A DNA stretch of 64,000 nt from positions 23,415 to 87,414 of the forward strand of contig JARKPK010000156.1 in NCBI GenBank assembly GCA_029975295.1, written 5' to 3'. The notes below the pieces were generated by a model. It made no database searches and had not been told where the DNA came from. It saw only the letters and a program-made list of their open reading frames with translations. Made by a program: the position numbers and the translations under genes. Positions 9,792 to 21,628 of the stretch are shown one piece after another. The stretch is from Thermoguttaceae bacterium (lineage in GTDB: Bacteria > Planctomycetota > Planctomycetia > Pirellulales > Thermoguttaceae). Position 1 is the stretch's first letter, and each line of letters starts with the position of its first letter.

Positions 9792-11171
9792 ATGAGCCTA
9801 AGTCATGTTCATCTTCGGGCAATCGGATTCTTGCTTCTCGGTTCGATCTCGGCCGCGGCCGCCGCGGCCCGCGCAGAAGTCCGAGTCGATGTCGAGTATC
9901 AAGCGAACCCGATCGGGCGGTTCGCCCTCGAAAAGCTGCCGCTGCCGGCCGACAACGATGCGGCGACGAAGGCCGAGTTCACGCTGATCGACGGCCGGCG
10001 CGACCCCAACGGCGGCGAGCTGGCCGTGCTGCACGACGGCCAAGTTCCCAACAACGAAGACCAACCCTCGCGCAGTTTCTTCTTCCAGGCCGGAACTGAC
10101 GGAGGACGAATCCGCATCGACCTGGGACGTGCGATCGCCGTCAAACAGATCAACACGTACTCGTGGCATCGCAGCAGTCGCGGCCCGCAGGTCTTTTCGC
10201 TCTACGCGGCCGTGGGCGACGAGTCGGGCTTCGATGCAGCGCCAAAGCGAGGCGTCGATCCGACCACCGCGGGCTGGAAACGCATCGCAGAGGTTGACAC
10301 TCGTCCCAAGCAAGGAGAAGGCGGCGGGCGTTACGCCGTGTCGATCTCCGACAGCGCGGGCGTCGTCGGCCGGTTTCGCTATCTGCTTTTCGACGCTTCG
10401 CGCACGCAACAACGAGATCCGTTCGGCAACACATTCTTCGGCGAAATCGATGTGATTGACGCCGACGGACCGCCGCCCAGCACACTGGTCGAAAAAGCTC
10501 GGCTGATCACCTTCGGAACCGACGACGGCAAGTATCAGTTCGTTATCGACGCCACGGAAGCCCCCGACTTGGCCGAATGGTCGGAGAAAAGCCTCAAGCC
10601 GGTGATCGTCGAGTGGTATCCGAAGATCGTCGATCTGCTGCCCGACGAAGGCTTCGAGGCGCCCAAACGCATTTCCTTGCGATTTCGCAACGATATGGGA
10701 GGCACTCCGGCCAGCGCTGCCGGCCCGAACGTCAATCTCAACGCCCGCTGGATGCAAAGCCAGATTCGCGGCGAAGCGTGCGGGGCGGTCGTCCACGAGC
10801 TGGTGCATGTCGTGCAAAGCTACCACAGCCGGCGCAATCGGTCGCCCAACGGCACAGCCCCCGGTTGGGTCGTAGAAGGCATTGCCGACTACATCCGCTG
10901 GTTCCTCTACGAGCCGCAAACCCGCGGCGCGGAGATCACCGCCCGAAACCTCGATGCCGCCCGTTACGACGCCAGCTACCGAGTGTCGGCCAACTTCCTC
11001 AACTGGATTGTCAAGACGTACGACAAGGAGATTGTCGCCAAATTGAATTCCGCGGCGCGGGCGGGCCAATACGACGAGGGCCTCTGGAAAGAGTGGACTG
11101 GCAAGACCGTGCAGGAGCTGGGCGACGAATGGAAAAATCATCACGCTCAGCGGATCAAGGCCCGACGCTAG
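9792..11171 (+). CDS. Secreted BSP-family (basic secretory protein) peptidase-like protein with N-terminal discoidin-like domain
   Basis: The protein has 459 residues. A signal peptide (about 1-31, ending AAAAAARA) is followed by a beta-rich domain (about 32-220) that resembles an F5/8 C galactose-binding module (GGRIRIDLGRAIAVKQINTY, then FGEIDVID). The C-terminal half matches the basic secretory protein family, with a zinc-protease-like HELVH at residues 335-339 and the downstream GWVVEGIADYIRWF block. BSP members are presumed metallopeptidases; activity is not proven for most. The ATG at 9792 follows GGGAGAAGG and starts directly at the signal peptide. It may act on extracellular protein or glycoprotein, with the N-terminal domain for targeting. 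Confidence 0.82.
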   Translation: MSLSHVHLRAIGFLLLGSISAAAAAARAEVRVDVEYQANPIGRFALEKLPLPADNDAATKAEFTLIDGRRDPNGGELAVLHDGQVPNNEDQPSRSFFFQAGTDGGRIRIDLGRAIAVKQINTYSWHRSSRGPQVFSLYAAVGDESGFDAAPKRGVDPTTAGWKRIAEVDTRPKQGEGGGRYAVSISDSAGVVGRFRYLLFDASRTQQRDPFGNTFFGEIDVIDADGPPPSTLVEKARLITFGTDDGKYQFVIDATEAPDLAEWSEKSLKPVIVEWYPKIVDLLPDEGFEAPKRISLRFRNDMGGTPASAAGPNVNLNARWMQSQIRGEACGAVVHELVHVVQSYHSRRNRSPNGTAPGWVVEGIADYIRWFLYEPQTRGAEITARNLDAARYDASYRVSANFLNWIVKTYDKEIVAKLNSAARAGQYDEGLWKEWTGKTVQELGDEWKNHHAQRIKARR

Positions 11172-11681
11172 ATAAGCGATCGGCTGGGGCTCGCATGCCG
11201 AAAAGTCTGCCTTTCAGGCGACCTCAAACGCCGCCGATCGCACTTACAAACCGCTAACCGTTTCTTCATCATGGCAATTGCCGGCGCACCAACAGGTGCC
11301 GGCAGTCGAGGCTTGGCGCGGGGGCGGGCACGGGTGTCGCGAGCAAAGTGCAACCCGCAAGCCCGCAAGAAGACAATCCGCACGCAAGCGAAAGCTCCGC
11401 CTTTCGCTTGCCGAAAAGCGACCAGGCGGGTAAACTAAAGAGTTCCCCACTAGTTTCGGGGGTAATCCTTGCTGCTCGGCCCGGTGCGGCATCCTTGCGC
11501 GTTCCGTGCGCGGGCTGCTCCGTTTGAGCCGGTCTGCGGCGGCCCGGTCACCGACTCTGTTTGGGTGACGACCGCCAAATGCAAGGGTTGGCGGCAAAGT
11601 GCCGCGATCCCCCCTGCGAACGTGGGCGGTTGACCGCCGCCCGTGCATGACTCGGTGGGACACAACTCGTTGGATTCAGAG
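11172..11681. other. Intergenic region upstream of fusA with a strong hairpin
   Basis: No gene is supported in these 510 bases. A perfect 11-bp inverted repeat with a 6-nt loop lies at 11384-11411 (GCAAGCGAAAG with CTTTCGCTTGC). It has no T-run on either side, so it could be an RNA-stabilising or regulatory hairpin rather than a classical terminator. A weaker 6-bp hairpin sits in the region 11545-11575. Confidence 0.5.
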
Positions 11682-13778
11682 ATGAACGGCAAGAATCTGA
11701 GAAACATCGGCATTGCAGCGCACATCGACTCGGGCAAAACGACCCTGAGCGAACGCATTCTTTACTACACCGGCCGCATCCATCGCATCGGCGAAGTCAA
11801 GGGCGACGGCGCCGGGGCCACGATGGATCATATGGAATTGGAACGCGAGCGGGGAATCACGATCACCGCAGCCGCCACGAGCGTCCGCTGGGGCGACGCA
11901 GCCATCAACCTGATCGACACCCCCGGGCATGTGGATTTCACGGTCGAGGTGGAACGCAGCCTGCGTGTGCTAGACGGGGCCGTGCTTGTTCTTTGCGCAG
12001 TCGGCGGGGTGCAAGCGCAATCGCTGACGATCGACCGCCAGATGCGACGTTACCGCGTCCCGCGTTTGGCGTTTATAAACAAAATGGACCGCGTTGGGGC
12101 CGATCCGGAGCGTGTGGTGGCGCAACTCCGGGAAAAGCTCGGCTGCGACGCGGTTTTGATGCAGCTTCCGATCGGCCGCGAGGCGGATTTCGCCGGCGTG
12201 ATCGACCTGATTCGTCGGCAGGCCGTGTACTTCGACGGGTCGAACGGCGAGATAGTTCGAGCCGAACCGATCCCGGCCGAAATGGCAGAAGTCGCTGCCT
12301 CCGCTCGGCGACATTTGCTCGAAGCGCTTTCGATGTACAGCGACGAATTGCTGGAATTGCTGCTGGAAGAAAACGAACCGCCCGAATCGCTGATTCATGC
12401 AACGATCAAAGCAGCCGTGCTTTCGCAGCAGCTCACGCCGGTGTTCTTGGGGTCGGCGTTCAAGAACAAAGGCGTCCAGCCGCTTCTCGACGCGGTTGTC
12501 GAGTATCTTCCATCGCCCGAGGAATGCGAGACGCGGGCGTTCGCCGTCGGCGATCAGGCAAAGGTTGTGGAACTCAGCTCCGACCCGCATCGGCCGATGG
12601 TGGCAATGGCGTTCAAGATCGTAGAAGACCCCTACGGAACATTGACCTATTTACGCATTTACCAGGGCGCGGTGGAAAAAGGGGCTTCTTATTACAACCA
12701 ACGCACGGGCCGCAAAGAGCGATTCAGCCGCATTGTTCGGATGCACGCCGACCAACGGGAAGAAGTCGAGTCGGCACAGTGCGGCGACATTGTGGCCGTT
12801 TTGGGGTGCGACGCGTCGAGCGGCGACACCTACGCTGGCGAATACCCATATTGCACGCTTCAGCAGATGCACGTGCCCGACCCGGTGATCCGCATGGCCA
12901 TTGCACCGGCCGACCGCGACGGCGCTGATCGGCTTTCGAAGGCGTTGCATCGTTTTCGCAAAGAAGACCCAACGCTGAACGTTTCGACCGATGAAGAGAC
13001 CGGCGAAACGATCCTGGCCGGCATGGGCGAGCTCCATCTGGAAATCTACATCGAACGAATTCGCCGCGAATTCGGGGTCGAAGTCGAAGTGGGCGCCCCG
13101 AAAGTGAATTACCGCGAAGCCCCGACTCGACCCGTCGAGTACAACACCCGCCATCGGAAGCAGACAGGCGGATCGGGCCAGTACGCGCACATCGTCGGAA
13201 CGCTTGAGCCCCTGCCCGAAGACGCCCAACCCGAAGAGTCGTTTGTCTTCGAAGAGTCGGTGGTCGGCGGTCGGGTGCCCAAGCAGTACATTCCGGCCGT
13301 GGAAAAGGGGTTTCGCTCGTGCTTGAAAAAGGGCCCGATCGCGGGCTACCCCGTGGTGGGCCTGAAGGCCACGCTGACCGACGGTTCGTATCACGAAGTC
13401 GATAGCTCAGACCTCGCCTTTCAGATTTGCGCGCAGACGGCCATGCGAGAGAACTTCCCGCTGACCAGCCCCGTACTGCTCGAGCCGGTAATGCGGATCG
13501 AGATCGAATGCCCCAGCTCGTTCCAAGGCGCCGTGGTCGGCAATCTGACCGCGCGCCGCGGCATTGTGATGGCTACCGAAGTGAAAGGAAACGAGGCCCG
13601 AATCGAGGGCGAAGTGCCGCTGGCGGAGACGTTTGGGTATTCCACCGACTTGCGAAGCCTGACCCAGGGCCAAGGCACCTTCTCGATGGAGTTCGCCAAG
13701 TATCGCCGGATGCCGCGAAGTATTGAGGAAGAGGTGATCGCCGAGCGCCGCAAGGCCCAAATGGCTGGCTCGTGTTGA
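11682..13778 (+). CDS. fusA: Elongation factor G, mitochondrial/spirochaete-type
   Basis: This 698-residue translational GTPase has all five EF-G domains. G1 is AAHIDSGKTT (residues 12-21), G2 lies in RGITI, G3 in DTPGHVDF, and G4 is NKMDRVGA. Domains III-V follow, including the GMGELHLEIYIERIRREF and QTGGSGQYAHI blocks. The G1 box has Ser where classical bacterial EF-G has Ala (HIDAGKTT), and the switch region reads KGDGAGATMDHMELERERGITI; both are features of mitochondrial EF-G1 and the spd EF-G group found in spirochaetes and planctomycetes. It should promote ribosome translocation or recycling. It is not linked to rpsL, rpsG or tuf. The start at 11682 fits the family N-terminus; the frame reaches back to 11643. 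Confidence 0.93.
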   Translation: MNGKNLRNIGIAAHIDSGKTTLSERILYYTGRIHRIGEVKGDGAGATMDHMELERERGITITAAATSVRWGDAAINLIDTPGHVDFTVEVERSLRVLDGAVLVLCAVGGVQAQSLTIDRQMRRYRVPRLAFINKMDRVGADPERVVAQLREKLGCDAVLMQLPIGREADFAGVIDLIRRQAVYFDGSNGEIVRAEPIPAEMAEVAASARRHLLEALSMYSDELLELLLEENEPPESLIHATIKAAVLSQQLTPVFLGSAFKNKGVQPLLDAVVEYLPSPEECETRAFAVGDQAKVVELSSDPHRPMVAMAFKIVEDPYGTLTYLRIYQGAVEKGASYYNQRTGRKERFSRIVRMHADQREEVESAQCGDIVAVLGCDASSGDTYAGEYPYCTLQQMHVPDPVIRMAIAPADRDGADRLSKALHRFRKEDPTLNVSTDEETGETILAGMGELHLEIYIERIRREFGVEVEVGAPKVNYREAPTRPVEYNTRHRKQTGGSGQYAHIVGTLEPLPEDAQPEESFVFEESVVGGRVPKQYIPAVEKGFRSCLKKGPIAGYPVVGLKATLTDGSYHEVDSSDLAFQICAQTAMRENFPLTSPVLLEPVMRIEIECPSSFQGAVVGNLTARRGIVMATEVKGNEARIEGEVPLAETFGYSTDLRSLTQGQGTFSMEFAKYRRMPRSIEEEVIAERRKAQMAGSC

Positions 13779-13870
13779 TTCTTGCCGCCGGTTTGTCGCC
13801 ATTCGCCTGCCGGCAAGTCACCGCCGAGGCAAGGCGGCCCGATATCCGGAAAAAGTGAATGGGCGACCGC

Positions 13871-13898
13871 TTGTCGGGCGATAAGACTCCGATATAAT
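13871..13898 (+). promoter_or_regulatory. Upstream rRNA promoter candidate P1
   Basis: TTGTCG at 13871-13876 and TATAAT at 13893-13898 are separated by 16 bases. The -10 box is perfect. It lies about 540 bases before 23S and points into the rRNA unit. Confidence 0.45.
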
Positions 13899-13989
13899 TT
13901 CGTTTGGGCGTTAGGTTGGTGTTGAAGGGCGGGCGACTTTCGGGCGAAAGAATTTCAGAAAAATCCCCACGGCAAGCGATAATACCCCT

Positions 13990-14017
13990 TTGACAACTCC
14001 CGGCGATTTGATAGAAT
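13990..14017 (+). promoter_or_regulatory. Main rRNA promoter candidate P2
   Basis: A perfect TTGACA (13990-13995) is followed after 16 bases by TAGAAT (14012-14017). An A-rich stretch just upstream (around 13948-13966) could be an UP element. Transcription would start near 14024, giving a leader of about 415 nt before 23S. It is among the best promoter matches seen in the window. Confidence 0.6.
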
Positions 14018-14160
14018 TGCGTTTCTCCCAATGAGGGAAGGGAAAGATTGATCGCGATCGACGCGGAAGCCGTTCTTTCTAAGTTGTTGCTTGGTAAAGA
14101 GTTGCTTCCCTGTCGATTTCGGCAGTAGAGGTAAGGCCCATTTTGGGCGCGAGCCTTGCG

Positions 14161-14172
14161 TGTTCTTTGACA
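14161..14172 (+). promoter_or_regulatory. boxA-like rRNA antitermination site
   Basis: TGTTCTTTGACA closely resembles the boxA element (TGCTCTTTAACA in E. coli) to which NusB/NusE bind for rRNA antitermination. It lies between promoter P2 and 23S, in the expected leader position. The TTGACA inside it could be mistaken for a -35 box, but no -10 box follows. Confidence 0.5.
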
Positions 14173-14430
14173 ATTCGGTTGTTTGTGGAATTTGTGGCAT
14201 CTTGTGAGCCGCATTGTTCGGCGGTGTTGGAAAACATCGTTGCGATGCGGTTTCCGAGGCACTTAGTCAGGCCGCACATTGGTTCGTCGGGTCAAAAGCC
14301 GACGAAGAAGTGTTGTGGCCGCGAGCAATCGTTACTTGAAGCGAGTGGCCGGCCAGCGGAGCTGGTTGAGGCCACCGGATCGAGTAGAGCCGCGTGGACG
14401 GACGATTTCGGCGAAGAGCCGCGAGCGTTT

Positions 14431-14440
14431 GATTCATGTG

Positions 14441-14447
<7 letters not shown>
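14431..14447 (+). other. 5' strand of the pre-23S processing stem
   Basis: Bases 14431-14447 pair with 17341-17357 over 17 positions, counting two G-U pairs, bringing together both ends of 23S. Such stems are cut by RNase III during rRNA maturation. The pairing also fixes the approximate ends of the 23S gene. Confidence 0.75.
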
Positions 14448-17340
<2,893 letters not shown>

Positions 17341-17348
<8 letters not shown>

Positions 17349-17357
17349 GCATGAATC
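17341..17357 (+). other. 3' strand of the pre-23S processing stem
   Basis: This segment is complementary to 14431-14447 (17 positions with two G-U pairs) and forms the base of the 23S precursor helix. Confidence 0.75.
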
Positions 17358-17411
17358 AAATGCTCCTGGTGGCCTCGCACAATGCCGCAGTCTGCAAACA
17401 ACCGAACAAAA

Positions 17412-17442
17412 GATGCCGTTGTCTCTCAACGGACGCGGCATC
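17412..17442 (+). other. Hairpin in the 23S-5S spacer
   Basis: GATGCCG (17412-17418) pairs with CGGCATC (17436-17442). Inside it, CGTTG (17417-17421) can pair with CAACG (17427-17431). The two stems overlap slightly and may be alternatives. It ends a few bases before 5S, so it is a likely processing signal. Confidence 0.45.
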
Positions 17443-17446
17443 ACTT

Positions 17447-17554
17447 TCCGGTGACGATATCCGAAAGGCCACACCCGTTCCCATCCCGAACACGGCAGTT
17501 AAGCTTTCGGAGCCGATGGTAGTGCCGCAAGCGCGAGAGTAGGTGTCGCCGGAT
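17447..17554 (+). rRNA. rrf: 5S ribosomal RNA
   Basis: The segment has the 5S hallmark CCCATCCCGAACACGGCAGT followed by the GGTAGTGCCGC loop E/helix IV region. The terminal helix pairs 17447-17455 with 17545-17553. Length is about 108 bases. It follows 23S after a spacer of roughly 100 bases, as in ordinary rRNA operons. Confidence 0.93.
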
Positions 17555-17564
17555 CTCATTCAAT

Positions 17565-17609
17565 ACACCCCTCGGGCGCCCCTTGCGTCCGAGGGGTGTG
17601 CTGTTTCTT
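17565..17609 (+). terminator. Intrinsic terminator of the rRNA unit
   Basis: An 11-bp perfect stem (17565-17575 with 17589-17599) with a 13-nt loop is followed by a T-rich tail (GCTGTTTCTT). It lies ten bases after the 5S gene. Confidence 0.8.
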
Positions 17610-18016
17610 GCTCCGTCCCGCGTTTGGATTTGTCGTAGCCGCATCGCCGCCGGCAAGGTATGGCGGGCTCGGCCTCGACACTCCCATGCCGCACCAAGGG
17701 CGGCTCGTTCTGTGCAACGCATCAGGTGCCGGCCACGCTGTCTGCGACAGCCCTGCCCTCTGCGCACGCACAGCCTATCGCGCCATTCCCGCCGGGCGAT
17801 TGTGTTTTTTCCTGATCGCCGCAGGTACAATACCGCATGTCACAGGTGGCACGCGGGGCAGAGCCAACTGATAGTTCGTCCCAGCCGACACACCACCCTT
17901 TACCGACTGGCCACGCCCCGATCCCGCCCCGCCAGGCCGCGATCGGCCTTCGTCTGCTTTGCGGCCGATCGATGGTCGCTCAATGGCCAACCATCCCCCG
18001 AGAGAAAGGAACTGCC
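17610..18016. other. Intergenic region after the rRNA unit
   Basis: About 400 bases lie between the rRNA terminator and the SGNH-hydrolase gene. The downstream frame is open back to 17837, but that extension has no signal-peptide or domain character. No RNA gene or clear promoter was seen. Confidence 0.45.
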
Positions 18017-19849
18017 ATGCCTCGTTCGATTCTCATATTTCTCTGCCGCCCGATGCTCGTCCTTGGCATGCTGTCGCAAGCGGCTTCAGGCGACATGACC
18101 AAGGATTCGCCGATCACGTTTCCCGAAAAAGGCGCCCTGCCCGCCAAGTATCCGCCCGATGTGCGAACCGAAAGCTTACCGGCCGAGAAGGACTACGCCA
18201 TCTTCGGCACGCCGCAGCGGTCGATGAAACAGATCTACGCGATTCGGGCGGAAATGCCCGCCGGCCGCTTCACCCCGCCGCCGCACGATTGGACGCATCT
18301 GCCGCGCACCCGAAAGCTGCTGACCGACGGCAGCAAGCTCACGCTGCTGGCGATGGGCGACAGTATCGTCAACGACACGATGCGATCCGGTTGGGTGGCC
18401 GAGCTGCAATCGATCTATCCGCGGTGCAAGATCGAAGCCTTCGTTTACGTCCGTGGAGGCGGAGGGTGCCAACACTATAAAGAGGAGAATCGGGTCGCCA
18501 AATATGTGGTGCCGCGCAAGCCCGATCTGGTATTGATCGGGGGGATCAGCCAGCGAAGCATTGACGACATCCGCACCGTCATCGGACAGATTCGCGAGGC
18601 TCTGCCCGACGTCGAGTTTCTTCTTTTCACCGGGACGTTCGGCACAGCCGACCCGCGCGAGCCGGACGAACTCGCCCGTGCCGCCCACAGCGGAACCGGC
18701 GCCTACGGCAAGTCTCTACGGCAGCTTGCGGCCGAGCAGCGATGCGCGTTTCTCGACATGACTTCGCCTTGGGCCGAATATATCCGGTCTGCGAAAGTCC
18801 ATCCGCACTTATTCTATCGCGATCGAGTTCATGCCAACGAATACGGCGAGCAGATTCTAGCGAGGATCATCACCGCCTTCTTCGCCGCCCATGAGTTTCG
18901 CGTTGAGGAAAGCGACGAACGGATCAGCATCAAAGGCCCGACGATCGAGGCGTCTGTGCGGAAGAAGGGCTACGTCAGCGGCGTTGAGGGCGGATCATTC
19001 CTTGATGTGAAGACCGGGGCACGGGACCTGGGCTTCGGGCTCGACATCCAAGACTGGATCATGGAGCCGGGCAGCGACGCCGCCTACCGCGATCAGCTCG
19101 AAGGCGACCTGCCCTACGATTACAACAACCTATTTCACGGCAAACGGCCGAAGCGAAGCGTCGAAGGGCCGCAAATCTGCACGCAGGCCAAACAGTTGGT
19201 TCCCCGGGTGATCGAAGGCCGCGGGTTCGTTGCCGTCGAGCAGCAGTGGCAGTATCGCATCGCCGCGCCCGGCCGAAACGCCGGTTCGCTTTGGAAGCAA
19301 ACTTTGGTCTTCCCCAACGGGCGTCGCTATTTCTATTCCTCCAACCGGGTCGTCAGCCGCAACAGTGGCGAGGCGTTGTTCTTTCGCCACGACCTGCCCG
19401 GCCACATCAAACACAACAAGGGTGACACATTCAGCGAGATCTATCTGAGCTATGCCGGCCGGATTCCCGCCGGGGAATTCCTTAGCGATTTCGCGCCCGA
19501 CGAGAAATTCAATTACCGCCGCGATCGCGACGGAGTGCCGGAGCGGATGATCCGCGCGTATCGCATTCGGAACCGGCAGACCGGTGGCGAAGGCCCGTGG
19601 CTAGCCGGTCTAACGCTCAACCCGGCCGACACCTCGGAGGCCTGGTGCCATCAGCGCGGCTATGTGTGCATGATCCACGAGGTGGGCGAACGGCCCGTGC
19701 GCGAGGGGGAAACATTCGGCGCGGTGTTCATCATCGGCTTCTTCGATTCAATCGAAGAAATGCACGCCGTTTACGATGCGCATCTGGGATTCAGCGGCCT
19801 GGAACTGGCTCCCGATGGTTGGCGGCTGACCCGTCAAGCCGTGCCGTAG
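18017..19849 (+). CDS. Exported SGNH/GDSL hydrolase-like protein with C-terminal beta-rich domain
   Basis: This 610-residue protein begins with a signal peptide (about 1-25). An SGNH-hydrolase domain spans about 100-285: block I is LLAMGDSIVND (nucleophile Ser116), and block V reads YRDRVHANEYGEQIL (Asp and His near 268-271). The second half (about 290-610) is beta-rich and unlike common modules; it may bind carbohydrate. SGNH enzymes deacetylate or de-esterify polysaccharides and lipids, but the substrate is not deducible. The ATG at 18017 follows AGAAAGGA and starts the signal peptide, which is why the 60-residue longer frame was not used. The gene stands alone between the rRNA unit and tsaB. 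Confidence 0.75.
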   Translation: MPRSILIFLCRPMLVLGMLSQAASGDMTKDSPITFPEKGALPAKYPPDVRTESLPAEKDYAIFGTPQRSMKQIYAIRAEMPAGRFTPPPHDWTHLPRTRKLLTDGSKLTLLAMGDSIVNDTMRSGWVAELQSIYPRCKIEAFVYVRGGGGCQHYKEENRVAKYVVPRKPDLVLIGGISQRSIDDIRTVIGQIREALPDVEFLLFTGTFGTADPREPDELARAAHSGTGAYGKSLRQLAAEQRCAFLDMTSPWAEYIRSAKVHPHLFYRDRVHANEYGEQILARIITAFFAAHEFRVEESDERISIKGPTIEASVRKKGYVSGVEGGSFLDVKTGARDLGFGLDIQDWIMEPGSDAAYRDQLEGDLPYDYNNLFHGKRPKRSVEGPQICTQAKQLVPRVIEGRGFVAVEQQWQYRIAAPGRNAGSLWKQTLVFPNGRRYFYSSNRVVSRNSGEALFFRHDLPGHIKHNKGDTFSEIYLSYAGRIPAGEFLSDFAPDEKFNYRRDRDGVPERMIRAYRIRNRQTGGEGPWLAGLTLNPADTSEAWCHQRGYVCMIHEVGERPVREGETFGAVFIIGFFDSIEEMHAVYDAHLGFSGLELAPDGWRLTRQAVP

Positions 19850-19918
19850 CAATCGAGATTGTTTGCGGCAGGAAAGTCGGGCGTAGCGACCGACGGGCGG
19901 CAGTGCGGTTGGCACCGT

Positions 19919-20650
19919 CTAAGAGATTTTGCCAATTGTGGCGTCGGGCGAGGTCGGGCCTCCACAGCGGGCGTCCCATTTCTCCTCGGCGGCCGCACGG
20001 CGACTGTACACGGGCAGCAAGGTCCAAAGGTCGTCGCATCGTCCCGATTGATAGTCGCGCCATCCGACCGTTGCGACCAGCGCGGCGCGGGGCCGATGGA
20101 ACTTGGATGCGGCAAGCTGAACACCGGGCGGCAGCAACCCAACGTCGATCCGTTTTCCGACGGCTGGTCCGGCAACAACCGTGCCCGGCGACAGTTCTCC
20201 AAGCCATTTTTCGACGGGCAAAACGCGCATGGGCCCCAGCGCGACGGGCCGCCCGGAGTCATCCCCCACGAAGCACTGCCCCGCCACATCGCCGCGCTGG
20301 GCGTCGACCGCGGCTGCTGCGTGGGTCCAGCCCTCGGGCAGCCCGGCGACCAGGGCTTCCAGCGTGTTCACCGCAACAACCTCTGCGCCAACCGCATAGG
20401 CAAAGGTCTTCCCGGCCGTCACACCAACCCGCAGCCCAGTGAACGACCCCGGCCCAACAGAAACCGCCACCAACTGAACGTCTTGAGGGCGCCAGCCCAC
20501 GCGCCGAAGCAACTCGATCATACCGGGCGCAATCGACCGGGCACTGCGTTCGTCGGCCGGCAGTTCCATTTCGACAAGCAACCGATCGCCCTCGGCGGCC
20601 GCCAAAGAGGCCATGGCATCGCTGGTTTCAATCGCGAGAATCCGAGTCAT
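19919..20650 (-). CDS. tsaB: tRNA threonylcarbamoyladenosine biosynthesis protein TsaB
   Basis: This 243-residue ASKHA-fold protein opens with ILAIETSDAMASLAA and carries the diagnostic VAVSVGPGSFTGLRVGV block near residues 65-81. TsaB is the scaffold partner of TsaD and TsaE in formation of t6A37 on ANN-decoding tRNAs. Length matches the family (about 220-250). The ATG at 20650 was chosen; a TTG lies nine bases further upstream. The gene is divergent from the metallophosphoesterase gene. No tsaD, tsaE or tsaC lies in the window. Confidence 0.9.
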   Translation of the reverse strand: MTRILAIETSDAMASLAAAEGDRLLVEMELPADERSARSIAPGMIELLRRVGWRPQDVQLVAVSVGPGSFTGLRVGVTAGKTFAYAVGAEVVAVNTLEALVAGLPEGWTHAAAAVDAQRGDVAGQCFVGDDSGRPVALGPMRVLPVEKWLGELSPGTVVAGPAVGKRIDVGLLPPGVQLAASKFHRPRAALVATVGWRDYQSGRCDDLWTLLPVYSRRAAAEEKWDARCGGPTSPDATIGKIS

Positions 20651-20755
20651 CCCACTCAATCCGTGTCGGGGCCGCCCGATCTTGCCAAAGCGTCAAAGAA
20701 GAACCCGCCGCCGCGTCGCCCCCCGGGGGCGATTGCTGGCCCAGGTCGGCTCGAC

Positions 20756-20784
20756 TTGACCGCAACTGCATGTAACAATACACT
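20756..20784 (+). promoter_or_regulatory. Promoter candidate for the metallophosphoesterase gene
   Basis: TTGACC (20756-20761) and TACACT (20779-20784) are 17 bases apart, in the divergent spacer between tsaB and the phosphoesterase, directed towards the latter. The predicted leader is about 70 nt. Confidence 0.35.
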
Positions 20785-20859
20785 TTGTGAGGCAGTCTGA
20801 TCAAGGACGGCCTCGTTAGCGGACTGTAGCGTATCGTCTATTTCGGGAGATTCCTCGGC

Positions 20860-21606
20860 GTGAAGAGGGCGTTGATCAGCGATTTGCACAGCAACCTCGA
20901 AGCGCTCGAGGCGGTGATGGCCGACATACGCGCTCAGGGGGTCGCTGAAGTCTATTGCCTCGGCGACCTGGTCGGCTACGGTCCGAATCCGCGGGAAGTC
21001 ATCGATGTGGCCATGAAATGCCGCGTCTGTCTCCTGGGGAACCACGACCAAGGCGCACTGTTCGATCCCGAGGGTTTCAACTCGGGCGCAGAGCGAGCCA
21101 TCTTTTGGACTCGCCAGCAGTTGGAGAACGGCGACAGCCCGGCGCAATGCGACAGGCGGTGGGATTTTCTCGGGGCGCTTCCGCGGACCCACCAAGAAAA
21201 CGGCATGCTGTTCGTGCATGGTTCGGCGCGCAACCCGCTCAACGAGTACGTTTTTCCGGAAGACATCTATAACCGCCGCAAGCTCGAGAAGATTTTCTCG
21301 CTGATTTCCAAGTTCGCGTTTCAAGGTCACACGCACGTCCCGGGAGTCTTCACGGAAGACTTCAACTTCGTAAGTCCGGACGAGATGAACTACGAGTATC
21401 GCCTCGGTGCGCAGAAGGCGATGATCAACGTGGGCTCCGTCGGCCAGCCCCGCGATGGCGACCGCCGAGCGTGCTACGTCATTGTCGAGGACGACATAGT
21501 GCGGTTTCGACGGGTTGAGTACCCGGTCGAGCAAACCGTGGCCAAGATCTACGCGATTCCGGAACTCGACAACTACTTGGGCGACCGTCTTCTCTCGGGC
21601 CGTTGA
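20860..21606 (+). CDS. Metallophosphoesterase, YfcE/diadenosine-tetraphosphatase-like
   Basis: This 248-residue calcineurin-like phosphoesterase has all metal-binding blocks: [14 protein letters not shown] (residues 6-19), [18 protein letters not shown] and [11 protein letters not shown]. Two divalent metals are expected in the active site. Relatives include phosphodiesterases, Ap4A hydrolases and protein phosphatases, so the substrate is open. The start is GTG at 20860, ten bases after a GGGAGA ribosome binding site. It is divergent from tsaB. Confidence 0.88.
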   Translation: MKRALISDLHSNLEALEAVMADIRAQGVAEVYCLGDLVGYGPNPREVIDVAMKCRVCLLGNHDQGALFDPEGFNSGAERAIFWTRQQLENGDSPAQCDRRWDFLGALPRTHQENGMLFVHGSARNPLNEYVFPEDIYNRRKLEKIFSLISKFAFQGHTHVPGVFTEDFNFVSPDEMNYEYRLGAQKAMINVGSVGQPRDGDRRACYVIVEDDIVRFRRVEYPVEQTVAKIYAIPELDNYLGDRLLSGR

Positions 21607-21628
21607 AGCCGCCTGATCGCCGGACAGT

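Noticed and set aside
9798..11144. 448-codon minus-strand frame opposite the BSP gene
   Set aside because: It lies entirely inside a gene with signal peptide and HELVH motif and has no family resemblance.
14166..14172. Third rRNA promoter at TTGACA in the leader
   Set aside because: No -10 box follows at 16-18 bases; the site is better explained as boxA.
13779..14430. 16S rRNA or tRNA genes upstream of 23S
   Set aside because: None of the universal 16S segments or a cloverleaf was found in the 650 bases; promoter and leader elements are present instead.
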